64,000 nucleotides of DNA from the NCBI GenBank assembly GCA_964467925.1, contig CAYXSX010000001.1, positions 124,001 to 188,000 of the forward strand. Direction: 5' to 3'. The stretch is from CAYXSX01 sp964467925. Lineage in GTDB: Bacteria > Pseudomonadota > Alphaproteobacteria > Micavibrionales > Micavibrionaceae. Shown here piece by piece: positions 39,957-49,051 of this stretch. The notes beneath the pieces are model-generated. The model worked only from the letters and a program-made list of their open reading frames with translations. It was not told where the DNA came from and ran no database searches. Numbering within the stretch: the stretch's first letter is position 1; every line of letters begins with the position of its first letter. The position numbers and the translations under genes are program-made.

Positions 39957-42608
39957 TTAAGAGGCCGAAGAACGGGCCGTTTTTTCTTCGGCTTTTTCGG
40001 AATCGTTGACAGCAGGTTTGGTTACATGAAAGTCCAGAGCATCGCCTTTTACGCTTACTTTCACGCGCGCACCGTCAGCGACATCGCCCTGCAGAATCAT
40101 TTCCGCCAGCCTGTTCTGAAGCTGCGTCTGGATCACGCGTTTCAACGGCCGCGCGCCATAAGCAGGATCATACCCCTTATCGCCCAGCCATTCCTTCGCC
40201 TTATCCTCAACCTCCAGCGTTATATGCCGATCGGCCAAAAGCTTGTGCAAATAACCGAGCTGAATATCAACAATCCCCGCCATTTGTTCGCGGTTCAAGC
40301 GGCTGAACAGCAATATTTCATCAAGGCGGTTGAGGAATTCTGGTCGGAACGCGCGGCGCACTGCCTCCATCACCTCTTCACGCACATCATCGGTGCTCTG
40401 GTCTTCTTTCATGTTCACCAGATGCTCTGCGCCCAAATTGGACGTCATGATCAAAAGTGTGTTTGAGAAATCGACCGTTCTGCCCTGCCCGTCCGTCAGA
40501 CGGCCGTCATCCAGCACCTGAAGCAGCACGTTGAAGACATCGGGATGAGCCTTTTCCACCTCGTCGAACAGTACAACCTGATATGGGCGGCGGCGCACGG
40601 CCTCGGTCAACGCCCCGCCTTCCTCATATCCGACATAGCCGGGCGGCGCGCCGATCATGCGGGCGACCGCGTGTTTTTCCATATATTCCGACATATCGAG
40701 ACGTACCATCGCCGTATCGTCGTCGAACATAAATTCGGCCAGCGCCTTGGTTAGCTCTGTTTTCCCTACACCCGTGGGGCCAAGAAAAAGGAACGAACCG
40801 ATGGGACGGCGCGGATCCTGCAGGCCCGCACGAGCGCGGCGAATAGCGTTGGATACTGCCTTAACCGCCTCGTCCTGCCCCACTACGCGGGCTGAAAGAT
40901 TATCCTCCATAGCCAGCAGTTTTTCGCGCTCACCTTCCAGCATTTTATCAATCGGCACGCCCGTCCAGCGGCTTACGATGCTGGCGATATCGGACTCGCT
41001 GACCTCTTCTTTAATGAGCCCCGCATGAGAACCATCGCCATTTTCCTGATGAGCAGCAGCTTCAATTTTTTCTTCTAATTCGGGAATTGTGCCGTATTTA
41101 AGCTCGCTCGCCTTGGCCCAGTCGCCTTCGCGCTCGGCACGCTCCAGCGCGATACGGGCCTTGTCCAACTCTTCCGTGACCTTTTGGCCCGCACTAAGTT
41201 TGCTTTTTTCCGCTTTCCACTGGCCTGTCAAATCGGCGGACCGCGATTCCAGAACATCGAGTTCTTCACCCAGCTTTTCCAGCCGTTCCTGCGAAGCCTT
41301 GTCCTTTTCTTTTTTCAGCGCTTCCTTCTCGATCTTGAGTTGGACGATACGCCGGTCAAGCTCGTCGATTTCCTCAGGCTTGGAATCGGCCTGCATGCGG
41401 ATGCGGCTGGCGGCCTCATCCACAAGGTCGATCGCCTTATCGGGCAGGAAACGGTCGGTTATATAACGGTGAGAAAGCGTCGCCGCAGCCACGATGGCGT
41501 TATCGGTAATGCGCACGCCATGGTGAAGTTCATATTTTTCCTTCAGGCCGCGCAGGATGGAAATAGTATCTTCCACCGTCGGCTCGGATACAAATACAGG
41601 CTGGAAACGCCGCGCCAGCGCCGCATCTTTTTCGATATGCTTGCGGTATTCATCGAGAGTCGTCGCGCCGACCATATGCAGTTCGCCCCGCGCCAGAGCG
41701 GGTTTAAGCATATTACCCGCATCCATCGAGCCTTCGGCCTTGCCCGCACCTACCAGCGTATGAAGCTCGTCAAGGAACAGGATAATCTCCCCCGCAGCGG
41801 CGCGGATTTCATCCAAGACGGCTTTCAAGCGTTCTTCAAATTCGCCGCGGAATTTAGCCCCGGCCAGAAGCGCGCCGAGGTCCAGCGACATCAGGCGTTT
41901 GTTTTTCAAGCTTTCCGGCACATCGCCATTGATAATACGCTGGGCAAGCCCCTCAATAATCGCGGTTTTGCCTACACCCGGCTCCCCGATCAGGACGGGA
42001 TTGTTTTTCGTGCGCCGTGAAAGCACCTGCACGGTGCGACGGATTTCCTCATCCCGCCCGATAATCGGGTCAAGCTTGCCGTTACGGGCAGCCTCTGTCA
42101 TATCGTGAGCGTATTTCTTCAGGGCCTCGAACTGATCCTCGGCCATCGCGCTATCGGCGGTGCGCCCCTTACGCATATCGTTAATGGCGGCATTCAGCGG
42201 TGTGTCTTTGACGCCCGCACTTTCGAGATAGCCCGAAATATCCATTTTCTTGGCCATGATCATGGCTTGCAAAATGCGCTCTGCCGTAACAAATCTGTCA
42301 CCCGCTTTTTCCGCTATGTTCAACGCATTATCGATGATTTTTGAGATATCAGTTGAAAGACGGATGCCGCTTCTGCCAGGCCCCGTAACAGCGGGAAACT
42401 TCGCCAGCGCCGCCGCGATATCACCTTTAAGCTTCGCCACATTACCGCCTGCGGCCTGCACCAGCTTGATGACATGACCGTCGGGATCGTCCAGCATGAC
42501 CTTCAAAAGATGTTCCGGCTCCAGTGACTGATGGTCGGAGCGCATAGCCAGAGTTTGTGCTTCTTGCAGAAATGTCTTTGATTTTTCGGTTAAACGCTCG
42601 AAATCCAT
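39957..42608 (-). CDS. clpB: ClpB disaggregase
   Basis: An 883-residue AAA+ chaperone that extracts polypeptides from aggregates with DnaK. Order of parts: N domain, first Walker A LIGEPGVGKTA, coiled-coil middle domain about 410-530, then second Walker A FLGPTGVGKTELT and Walker B-type DEVEKAHPDVFN. The ATG at 42608 is preceded by a GAGGG site; a TTG two codons earlier is not needed. A sigma-32-like promoter is visible upstream. It is not followed by a partner gene. Confidence 0.97.
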   Translation of the reverse strand: MDFERLTEKSKTFLQEAQTLAMRSDHQSLEPEHLLKVMLDDPDGHVIKLVQAAGGNVAKLKGDIAAALAKFPAVTGPGRSGIRLSTDISKIIDNALNIAEKAGDRFVTAERILQAMIMAKKMDISGYLESAGVKDTPLNAAINDMRKGRTADSAMAEDQFEALKKYAHDMTEAARNGKLDPIIGRDEEIRRTVQVLSRRTKNNPVLIGEPGVGKTAIIEGLAQRIINGDVPESLKNKRLMSLDLGALLAGAKFRGEFEERLKAVLDEIRAAAGEIILFLDELHTLVGAGKAEGSMDAGNMLKPALARGELHMVGATTLDEYRKHIEKDAALARRFQPVFVSEPTVEDTISILRGLKEKYELHHGVRITDNAIVAAATLSHRYITDRFLPDKAIDLVDEAASRIRMQADSKPEEIDELDRRIVQLKIEKEALKKEKDKASQERLEKLGEELDVLESRSADLTGQWKAEKSKLSAGQKVTEELDKARIALERAEREGDWAKASELKYGTIPELEEKIEAAAHQENGDGSHAGLIKEEVSESDIASIVSRWTGVPIDKMLEGEREKLLAMEDNLSARVVGQDEAVKAVSNAIRRARAGLQDPRRPIGSFLFLGPTGVGKTELTKALAEFMFDDDTAMVRLDMSEYMEKHAVARMIGAPPGYVGYEEGGALTEAVRRRPYQVVLFDEVEKAHPDVFNVLLQVLDDGRLTDGQGRTVDFSNTLLIMTSNLGAEHLVNMKEDQSTDDVREEVMEAVRRAFRPEFLNRLDEILLFSRLNREQMAGIVDIQLGYLHKLLADRHITLEVEDKAKEWLGDKGYDPAYGARPLKRVIQTQLQNRLAEMILQGDVADGARVKVSVKGDALDFHVTKPAVNDSEKAEEKTARSSAS

Positions 42609-42647
42609 GATCAAAAAACCCTCAAAGTTTATAAAGTCTACGAATTA

Positions 42648-42676
42648 ATATGGACCTACAGACAGCGCATGGCAAG
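42648..42676 (-). promoter_or_regulatory. candidate heat-shock (RpoH) promoter of clpB
   Basis: On the clpB strand CTTGCC (42671-42676) and CCATAT (42648-42653) are 17 bp apart, close to the CTTG...CCATAT pattern of alphaproteobacterial RpoH promoters. It lies about 40-70 bp upstream of the ATG, in the expected place for a chaperone gene. Experimental mapping is not available. Confidence 0.5.
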
Positions 42677-42737
42677 AACCCAGCTTTGACAATCACGTCC
42701 GCCATTCTTTATTGTGATGGAAAGAGGATAATATATC

Positions 42738-42766
42738 ATGAAAAAAGGCGGTGAAAACCGCCTCCT
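42738..42766 (-). terminator. rho-independent terminator of the DUF4167 gene
   Basis: A perfect stem AGGCGGT/ACCGCCT with a TTTC loop (42746-42763) is followed on the minus strand by TTTTT. It lies just after the DUF4167 stop codon and before the clpB promoter. Confidence 0.88.
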
Positions 42767-42792
42767 TTACCTTTGAATTTAAACGAAAAAGC

Positions 42793-43299
42793 CTAATCAG
42801 CCATTTCATTCATCTCTTCGCCCATACGCACGGGTGTACGCTTCTGGGTCGAAGCCTCATTTTTAGCTTTAACATCGCCACCTAAGATACTGGAAGGCAA
42901 GCCTAAATCGTCTTCTTTGACACCACGAACAGAAACAGTCGCTTCCTGTCTTTCGCTACGCCCGTCAGGCGCACTGTACTTCTGGTTTCCGTCGATTTCA
43001 CCGCCATCCGCATCATCGTTACGGCTTCTTTCTTCTGCCAGATTACTTTCAAATTGGTTTATAAGTCTTTGGTAATGCTCGGCATGTTGCATATAACTCT
43101 CAGCAAGGATGCGGTCACCGCTTGATTGGGCATCTTTCGACAAAGCGAGGTATTTTTCGCAAACCTGATGGGCCGTACCGCGAATGCGTACATCGGGTCC
43201 GTTGCTGTCATACACCTGCGCCCGTTGCTGATTGCCCCTGCGCGCGCCGTTTCCGCGCGATCTTTGCCGTCTGTTATTCGATGTTGTTCCGTGTCTCAT
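42793..43299 (-). CDS. DUF4167 RNA-binding-like protein
   Basis: From ATG 43299 (GGAAGA site) the 168-residue protein opens with a basic, low-complexity stretch (NNRRQRSRGNGARRGNQQRAQ) and continues with the DUF4167 core YDSNGPDVRIRGTAHQVCEKYLALSKDAQSSGD and ESYMQHAEHYQRLI. The family is typical of Alphaproteobacteria and of unknown function; the basic N-terminus suggests nucleic acid binding. The C-terminal 90 residues are acidic and disordered. A terminator follows the stop. Confidence 0.9.
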   Translation of the reverse strand: MRHGTTSNNRRQRSRGNGARRGNQQRAQVYDSNGPDVRIRGTAHQVCEKYLALSKDAQSSGDRILAESYMQHAEHYQRLINQFESNLAEERSRNDDADGGEIDGNQKYSAPDGRSERQEATVSVRGVKEDDLGLPSSILGGDVKAKNEASTQKRTPVRMGEEMNEMAD

Positions 43300-43546
43300 T
43301 TTTTCTTCCGCTTTATTAATTATATGTCCGTGTTCAAACACTATACCACAAGTACAACGCACGTACACTATACACGATTCAGGCGCATATAGCTAGTCAC
43401 CTTTATGTCATTATGACTTGTATATAACACAATATGTTGGGCCGCTTCCCAGTAGCCGCAACGCTATATTGCGTTGGTTTGTGCCGGAGCAATTACAAAC
43501 TACCCCGCGGGGTGATTTATTATCAACGCCGGGAATCAAAAAAAAA

Positions 43547-44407
43547 TTATTTATCCCCATTTGCACTTTGGGCTGCGACCTCCAGGACCCGCGCAAGCCC
43601 TGCCAAATCGCGGTGTACGCGCTTTTCACGAATCCGCGATTCTCCTATGAGTCGCATCACATCGTCACCCTGCTCGAATCCGATTTCAAAAAGCGCGATT
43701 CCGCCCGGTTTCAAATGCGAAAAAATTTTCGAAAAAATTTCACGATAGGCTTGCAATCCGTCTTTGCCACCCTCAAGGGCCAGAATCGGATCGTGATTTT
43801 TCACTTCAGGCGACAGCGTGGGAACAATGGATTCGGCAATATAGGGCGGATTGGAAACAATCAGGTCGAATTCTCCATCTACATTGGAAAACCAGTTGCT
43901 CTCCCTAAACTCCGCGCGATCTTCCACGCCGTGAAAGACCGCATTCTGACGGGCCGTATCAAGCGCACCGGGTGAAAGATCGACGCCAAGCCCGATGGAA
44001 TCGGGGAATTCAGCCAAAAGACTGATTAAAATGCAGCCCGTGCCCGTACCCAGATCGAGAATACGGGCGGGCGAAGCACCGTTAAAACGCTTCAAAGCAA
44101 GCTCAATAAGCTGCTCGGTCTCCGGTCGGGGATCGAGCGTATGAGGGGAAAGGCGGAATTCCCGGCCCCAGAATTCACGCACGCCGTAAATGCGCGACAG
44201 CGGCTCACCGGCAAGGCGCCGTTGCGTATCGGCCTCAATCAGTGCCAGCGCTTCGAGCTCGATGATCGTATCGGGATGTGCCATGATATCGGCCCAACGA
44301 TAGGTCGTGCGTGCCTCTATGATCATACGCGCCTCAAGATCGTTGCCCAGAATCTGTCTTGTTTTCCGATAACATTGCCCCAATGAATCAGAAGGAGGAG
44401 TGGACAT
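43547..44407 (-). CDS. prmC: release factor glutamine methyltransferase PrmC/HemK
   Basis: The 286-residue SAM enzyme methylates the Gln of the GGQ motif in RF1 and RF2. Motif I is ILDLGTGTGCILISLL, and the catalytic NPPYIAES motif is present. The prfA gene lies 5 bp upstream on the same strand, the usual arrangement. The N-terminal 75 residues form the substrate-binding helical part. Confidence 0.95.
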   Translation of the reverse strand: MSTPPSDSLGQCYRKTRQILGNDLEARMIIEARTTYRWADIMAHPDTIIELEALALIEADTQRRLAGEPLSRIYGVREFWGREFRLSPHTLDPRPETEQLIELALKRFNGASPARILDLGTGTGCILISLLAEFPDSIGLGVDLSPGALDTARQNAVFHGVEDRAEFRESNWFSNVDGEFDLIVSNPPYIAESIVPTLSPEVKNHDPILALEGGKDGLQAYREIFSKIFSHLKPGGIALFEIGFEQGDDVMRLIGESRIREKRVHRDLAGLARVLEVAAQSANGDK

Positions 44408-44412
44408 CGCCG

Positions 44413-45477
44413 TTAGCTTTCCAGACTGGCCAGCGCGGCGGCATGATCCTCCGCCGTGAGGGCGTCCACAACTTCGTCCAGCCCCTGCCCGCTTAAAATT
44501 TCATGCAGCTTTTGCAGCGTCAGGTTGATGCGGTGATCGCTCACCCGTCCTTGCGGAAAATTATACGTGCGGATGCGCTCCGAACGATCGCCTGAACCAA
44601 CCTGTGATTTACGGTTTTGGGCACGCTCATCGGCCAGCGCCTGACGGCGGGCGTCGTATATGCGCGTGCGTAGAATCTTCATGGCCTTTTCCCGGTTCTT
44701 ATGCTGAGAGCGTTCTTCTTGCATCTCCACCACCACACCTGTGGGAATGTGCGTAATACGCACGGCAGAATCGGTAGTGTTTACGTGCTGGCCGCCTGCG
44801 CCTTGCGAACGATAGGTATCAATGCGCAAATCTTTCTCCTCGATCGTTACATCGACCTCTTCAGCCTCGGGCAGAACGGCCACGGTGGCCGCCGAAGTGT
44901 GAATACGCCCGCTGGCCTCGGTTTTGGGAACACGCTGGACCCTGTGCACGCCGGATTCATATTTCAGACGGGCGAACACGTTCGCACCCTTGATCTCGAC
45001 CACAATTTCCTTATACCCGCCGATTTCACTTTCGCGGGCCTCGACCACTTCGAATTTCCAACCTCGGATGGCCGCATAGCCCTTGTACATACCGAACAAA
45101 TCGGCAGCGAACAGCGCAGCCTCGTCCCCGCCCGTTCCGGCGCGAATTTCGAGGATGGCGTTTTTGGTATCGGCCTCGTCCTTGGGAATGAGCGCAAGCT
45201 GAATCTCTTTTTCCAGTACAGGAAGTTTATCTTCAATCTTCCAGATTTCATCCGCCGCCATGGATTTCATTTCCGGATCTTTTAGCAACTCTCGCAAATC
45301 CGCAAGCTCTGCCTGCGCGGCCGTGTAGCTGTCGATTGCCTCCACCACAGGGGAAAGCTCAGCATATTCCATGGACATTTTAGAGAACTGATCGCCGCTA
45401 AGCCCACCCGCCGACATTAATACCGCAAGTTCTTCATGGCGCGCCTTGATCGAGCCCAGTTTTTCGTTCATCGACAT
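44413..45477 (-). CDS. prfA: peptide chain release factor 1
   Basis: The 354-residue factor recognises UAA and UAG and has the GGQ loop SQGAGGQHVNTTDSAVRITH. Its methyltransferase PrmC is encoded immediately downstream, so modification is coupled. The ATG at 45477 gives MSMNEKLGSI, a normal RF1 beginning. RF3 is encoded elsewhere in the window. Confidence 0.96.
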   Translation of the reverse strand: MSMNEKLGSIKARHEELAVLMSAGGLSGDQFSKMSMEYAELSPVVEAIDSYTAAQAELADLRELLKDPEMKSMAADEIWKIEDKLPVLEKEIQLALIPKDEADTKNAILEIRAGTGGDEAALFAADLFGMYKGYAAIRGWKFEVVEARESEIGGYKEIVVEIKGANVFARLKYESGVHRVQRVPKTEASGRIHTSAATVAVLPEAEEVDVTIEEKDLRIDTYRSQGAGGQHVNTTDSAVRITHIPTGVVVEMQEERSQHKNREKAMKILRTRIYDARRQALADERAQNRKSQVGSGDRSERIRTYNFPQGRVSDHRINLTLQKLHEILSGQGLDEVVDALTAEDHAAALASLES

Positions 45478-45544
45478 GTGAGATACCTGTTAGAGAGAGG
45501 AAGCCGTATGGGAAAAGACAAATAACATGGTTAATTAGATGCCC

Positions 45545-46651
45545 TTATTCCGCAGAGTTTTCAAGAGCAGGGTTTTCTGCGACCGCTTCAGATGGGACCG
45601 GAGAAGAAATGGCGGAAAAAGGCACGGCATTACCGGCTTGCGGCTCGGCACTATGGGCTCGCAGAGCATCGGCATCAAGGGAAATATCGCGGCGGACCTC
45701 ACCACGCGCGCCGAGCGGCGGCATGGTTTTGCCATCAATGACGACCTCTACTCCGCCCGCATTGCCCAGCGACATTTGGAGGTCCGGACGGTTGGGCACG
45801 AAATACTGATCGCCAACCTTCAATACCTTCGAAACGATGGTTTTACCGCTTTGGTCGCGGATTTCCACCCAGCTATTTTCTACAATATTAAGCGTGATAC
45901 CGTTTTCGGCTCCGGCAGTCACTGGCTGTTTTGCAGGAGCTTGCGGTAAAGCAGCCGAAGTCTCTCCGCTCACTTCAGAAACGGACTTTGCGGCCACGAC
46001 ACTGCCCTCCAGCGTACCGGAAGCAGGCGCCGTAATGTTCTCAGCTTCAGCACTGGCAACAGAATTCGGCGTACCTTCCGTCAAAGCCGCTGTGACCGGA
46101 TCGGTTCCTTCATCGGCGGCGGCAAGCTCTACATCGCTCTGAATCTCGCCGCTTTCATCCATAAGCTCAGAAATTCCGGCCTTTTCGCGTAGCTCCAAAG
46201 GAACGGCAGGCACGTTTTTAACGATTTCACGGCTATGCTCGCTAGTCGACCACCAGAACATAACCAAAAGCACCGTGGCCGCCAGAGAACCTATCAACAC
46301 CCATCGAGAGGGCAACTTGCTTTCGGAGGCCGGGGCAGGAAAATGGAATTCAGGCCGTACATTGGCGTTCATGGACTGTGCCTTGAACAGGGAAACGACC
46401 TGACCGCCATCAAGGCCGAGATATTCCGCATACGAACGTACGAAACCTATCGCATAAACACGACCGGGCAAGTTCTCGTAATTCCCGGTTTCTATAGCCT
46501 CGATCTGGGAAGCGCGGATTCTAATGTTTTTTTCAACATCTTTCAGCGACTGGCCGTAATGAACCCGCGCTCGGCGAAGTACTTCGCCGACGGGTAAATC
46601 CGTGTGAAATTCGGGCTCCTGCCGGGCAGGAGCAACCTGTGCTTGTCCCAT
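45545..46651 (-). CDS. RodZ-like membrane protein with helix-turn-helix and DUF4115
   Basis: The 368-residue protein starts with a HTH_25-type domain (residues about 18-85: EVLRRARVHYGQSLKDVEKNI, RASQIEAIETGNYENLPGRVYAIGFVRSYAEYLGLD), then one transmembrane segment (about 115-138, WVLIGSLAATVLLVMFWW), a long Ala/Glu-rich linker and a beta-rich C-terminal domain of the DUF4115 type. RodZ links MreB to the cell wall synthesis machinery. It is transcribed away from lysC after a repeat. A role in cell shape is inferred from family. Confidence 0.88.
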   Translation of the reverse strand: MGQAQVAPARQEPEFHTDLPVGEVLRRARVHYGQSLKDVEKNIRIRASQIEAIETGNYENLPGRVYAIGFVRSYAEYLGLDGGQVVSLFKAQSMNANVRPEFHFPAPASESKLPSRWVLIGSLAATVLLVMFWWSTSEHSREIVKNVPAVPLELREKAGISELMDESGEIQSDVELAAADEGTDPVTAALTEGTPNSVASAEAENITAPASGTLEGSVVAAKSVSEVSGETSAALPQAPAKQPVTAGAENGITLNIVENSWVEIRDQSGKTIVSKVLKVGDQYFVPNRPDLQMSLGNAGGVEVVIDGKTMPPLGARGEVRRDISLDADALRAHSAEPQAGNAVPFSAISSPVPSEAVAENPALENSAE

Positions 46652-46725
46652 AATGGAAGCACTTTAACGGATAATTTTCTATTTTTCCACAGATTCTTCA
46701 GATATTGGATACGTTGCCCCAAACC

Positions 46726-46817
46726 GTCATTGTGAAGCCCGCAAGGGCTGAAGCAATCTAAAGTGAAAAACGCCATTTCTGGATTGCCGCGTCGGGCTTT
46801 GCCCTCCTCGCAATGAC
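46726..46817 (+). repeat. GTCATTG...CAATGAC palindromic element
   Basis: A 92-bp element, with left arm GTCATTGTGAAGCCCGCAAGGGCTGAAGCAATC including hairpin AGCCC-GCAA-GGGCT, and right arm GGATTGCCGCGTCGGGCTTTGCCCTCCTCGCAATGAC. It belongs with the copy at 10385-10463. It lies between lysC and the RodZ-like gene. Confidence 0.88.
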
Positions 46818-46830
46818 GAATGCGAGAATC

Positions 46831-48066
46831 TTAGGCCGCTTCTTCAAGGCCGTAGGCGGAATGCAGGGAACGCACCGCTAACTCGGTGTAGTCCTCTTCA
46901 ATAAGCACGCTAATCTTGATCTCGGAGGTCGAAATGACCTGAATGTTTATATTCTTGTCCGCCAGGGTTTTGAACATCTTGTTGGCCACGCCGGCATGAG
47001 AACGCATACCGATACCGACCACAGAGACCTTGGCGACATTTTTGTCGGAAATAATTCTGGCGTCTTTGAGGTGCTCAAGCTTGTCCAGAACCTCCAAAGC
47101 ACGCGGCAATTCCAGTTTCGGCACGGTGAAGGTCATGTCCGTCACTTGCCCGTCGGCGGAGATATTTTGTACGATCATATCGACATTCACGTTGGCTTCG
47201 GCCAGAGGGCTGAACAATTTTGCCGCCACACCCGGCAGATCAGGCACGCCGAGTACTGTTATTTTCGCTTCATCGCGGCTATAGGCAATGCCGGTGACGA
47301 GTTCCTGTTCCATGATATCTTCCTCTTTCGTTACGAGTGTTCCGGGCAAATCGCTGCCGATATGGTCTTCAAAGCTGGACAGTACCTGAAGCGAGACATT
47401 CTGCTTCGCGGCAATCTCGACAGATCGCGTTTGCAGCACTTTCGCGCCCAATGACGCAAGCTCCAGCATTTCCTCATAGGAAATTTTCTTGATTTTACGT
47501 GCTTTGGGCACGATACGCGGGTCGGTAGTGTAAACGCCGTCCACATCAGTGTAAATATCGCAGCGGTCGGCCCCTAAAGCCGCAGCCAGAGCTACAGCGG
47601 AAGTATCGGAACCACCGCGCCCCAGCGTGGAAATGCGGTTTGCCTCCGTCACACCCTGAAATCCGGGAACCACGGCCACTTCGCCCTTATCAAGGCGCTT
47701 GTGCAATTCTGTGCAATCAATGTCTTCTATACGCGCCTTACCGTGCACATCGTTGGTCTTGACCGGCACCTGCCAACCCATCCACGAACGCGCGGGCACG
47801 CCAATGGCCTGCAGCGCCATAGCCAGAAGACCGGATGTCACCTGTTCCCCGCTGGCCACGACGGTGTCATATTCCCGCACGTCATGCATCGGGCTGATCG
47901 CCGTGCAATAATCCACCAGCTGGTTGGTAACGCCGGACATTGCCGATACGACAACGGCGACCTTGTGGCCCGCATCAATCTCGCGCTTGACCTTCTGCGC
48001 CACGATTTTAATGCGTTCGACATCACCGACGGAGGTACCGCCAAATTTTGCAACTATGAGAGCCAT
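46831..48066 (-). CDS. lysC: aspartate kinase
   Basis: The 411-residue enzyme starts lysine, threonine and methionine synthesis by phosphorylating aspartate. The catalytic N-domain opens VAKFGGTSVGDVERI; the C-terminal 140 residues contain two ACT domains (VLGVPDLPGVAAKLFS and VVGIGMRSHAGVANKMFKTL) for feedback control, presumably by lysine or threonine. The gene is divergent from ubiG, and the intervening 132 bp are mostly one palindromic repeat. lysA, for a later step of the pathway, lies about 5 kb away. Confidence 0.96.
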   Translation of the reverse strand: MALIVAKFGGTSVGDVERIKIVAQKVKREIDAGHKVAVVVSAMSGVTNQLVDYCTAISPMHDVREYDTVVASGEQVTSGLLAMALQAIGVPARSWMGWQVPVKTNDVHGKARIEDIDCTELHKRLDKGEVAVVPGFQGVTEANRISTLGRGGSDTSAVALAAALGADRCDIYTDVDGVYTTDPRIVPKARKIKKISYEEMLELASLGAKVLQTRSVEIAAKQNVSLQVLSSFEDHIGSDLPGTLVTKEEDIMEQELVTGIAYSRDEAKITVLGVPDLPGVAAKLFSPLAEANVNVDMIVQNISADGQVTDMTFTVPKLELPRALEVLDKLEHLKDARIISDKNVAKVSVVGIGMRSHAGVANKMFKTLADKNINIQVISTSEIKISVLIEEDYTELAVRSLHSAYGLEEAA

Positions 48067-48087
48067 AAAAAATCCTAAAATTCACAA

Positions 48088-48164
48088 ACCACAGATAAAC
48101 ACAGATGGACACAGATAAAATATAATTTCAAAAAATCTGTGTTTATCCGTGTTCGTCTGTGGTT
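48088..48164 (+). repeat. CACAGAT inverted repeat between lysC and ubiG
   Basis: Two 30-bp arms (48088-48117 and 48135-48164) of the types ACCACAGATAAACACAGATG and ATCTGTGTTTATCCGTGTTC match at 25 of 30 positions after reversal, with a 17-bp A/T-rich loop. They occupy most of the divergent promoter region. The same type flanks the nested repeat upstream of prfC. Confidence 0.9.
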
Positions 48165-48198
48165 AAAAGAAAGAGTATTTACAAGCAAGAAGCCCTTC

Positions 48199-49029
48199 AT
48201 GTCCAGTAGTCTTGATAAAAAAGAGATTGAAAATTTTGCGAAAGATTCCACCCGTTGGTGGGATGAGGGCGGGCCGTTTGCGCCCCTGCACTGCCTAAAT
48301 CCGGCGCGGCTTTCCTATATCAAGGCACAAATCTGTGCGCATTATGGGCGTGACGTGAACGATTTCAACGCCCTGAAAGGCCTCAAAGTGCTGGATGTCG
48401 GCTGCGGCGGCGGGCTGGTCTGCGAACCTATGGCGCGGATGGGCGCTACCGTAACCGGCATTGATGCGGACAATCAGGCTATAGCAGTGGCAAAAGCCCA
48501 CGCGCAAGAGAGTGATTTGAAAATCAGTTACAAGGCAACGACGACCGATCAACTGTTAAAACACGTCATCCTGACCGAGCCCAAAGGGCGAGTGGAAGGC
48601 TCTCATCCAATCAAAGAAGATCCTTCGACTACGCGCCTGCGGCGCTCCGCTCAGGATGACGATGATGGCTATGACGTCGTTCTCGCACTCGAAATCATCG
48701 AACATGTCAGCGATATTCAAAGCTTCGTGAACTCATGCGCTGCGCTTGTAAAACCCGGCGGGCTTATTATTTTCTCCACGCTCAACCGTACAGCGAAATC
48801 CTTCGCGCTCGGCATCGTCGCGGCGGAATATATATTGCGCTGTGTTCCGCGCGGCACGCATAACTGGAAGAAATTCGTCAAACCTTCAGAGCTTTCTCGT
48901 GCCGCCCGCAATGCCGGGCTGTCGCCCGACAACGTAAGCGGCCTAGTTTACAACCCGCTAAAGAGTGAGTTTTCTATCTCCAAAACGGATATAGACGTGA
49001 ATTATTTTATGAACGCTTTGAAACCCTAG
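48199..49029 (+). CDS. ubiG: UbiG O-methyltransferase with in-frame repeat insertion
   Basis: This SAM enzyme makes two O-methylations in ubiquinone synthesis. From ATG 48199 it has 276 residues against about 240 for the family. Motifs: start region STRWWDEGGPFAPLHCLNPARL, SAM site VLDVGCGGGLVCEPMARMG, GIDADNQAI, and LALEIIEHVSDI. Residues about 123-154 (48565-48660) are a palindromic repeat between the helix after the third strand and the strand GYDVVLALE. The insertion keeps the frame and leaves every SAM motif intact. Earlier in-frame codons to 48139 read through the adjoining repeat and are excluded. Confidence 0.95.
   Translation: MSSSLDKKEIENFAKDSTRWWDEGGPFAPLHCLNPARLSYIKAQICAHYGRDVNDFNALKGLKVLDVGCGGGLVCEPMARMGATVTGIDADNQAIAVAKAHAQESDLKISYKATTTDQLLKHVILTEPKGRVEGSHPIKEDPSTTRLRRSAQDDDDGYDVVLALEIIEHVSDIQSFVNSCAALVKPGGLIIFSTLNRTAKSFALGIVAAEYILRCVPRGTHNWKKFVKPSELSRAARNAGLSPDNVSGLVYNPLKSEFSISKTDIDVNYFMNALKP
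48565..48660 (+). repeat. palindromic element inserted in frame in ubiG
   Basis: A 96-bp element with the same 10-bp ends (GTCATCCTGA and TCAGGATGAC) as the one in dusA. Arm hairpins are GCCC-AAA-GGGC and GCGCC-TGC-GGCGC; the second has replaced the GGGCT-TTC-AGCCC of dusA on both sides. Codons: 32, no stop. The left half is read in a different frame from that in dusA, the right half in the same one. Confidence 0.9.
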
Positions 49030-49051
49030 AAAAAAGGAATAGATTTATCCC

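Noticed and set aside
41184..42020. 278-codon plus-strand frame within clpB
   Set aside because: Antisense to the conserved ClpB middle and N-terminal parts, with a shadow-like residue composition.
43300..43546. Possible structured RNA or small gene in the gap between prmC and the DUF4167 gene
   Set aside because: Only a short palindrome ACCCCGCGGGGT and the direct repeats noted above are visible; no RNA family or coding frame could be supported.
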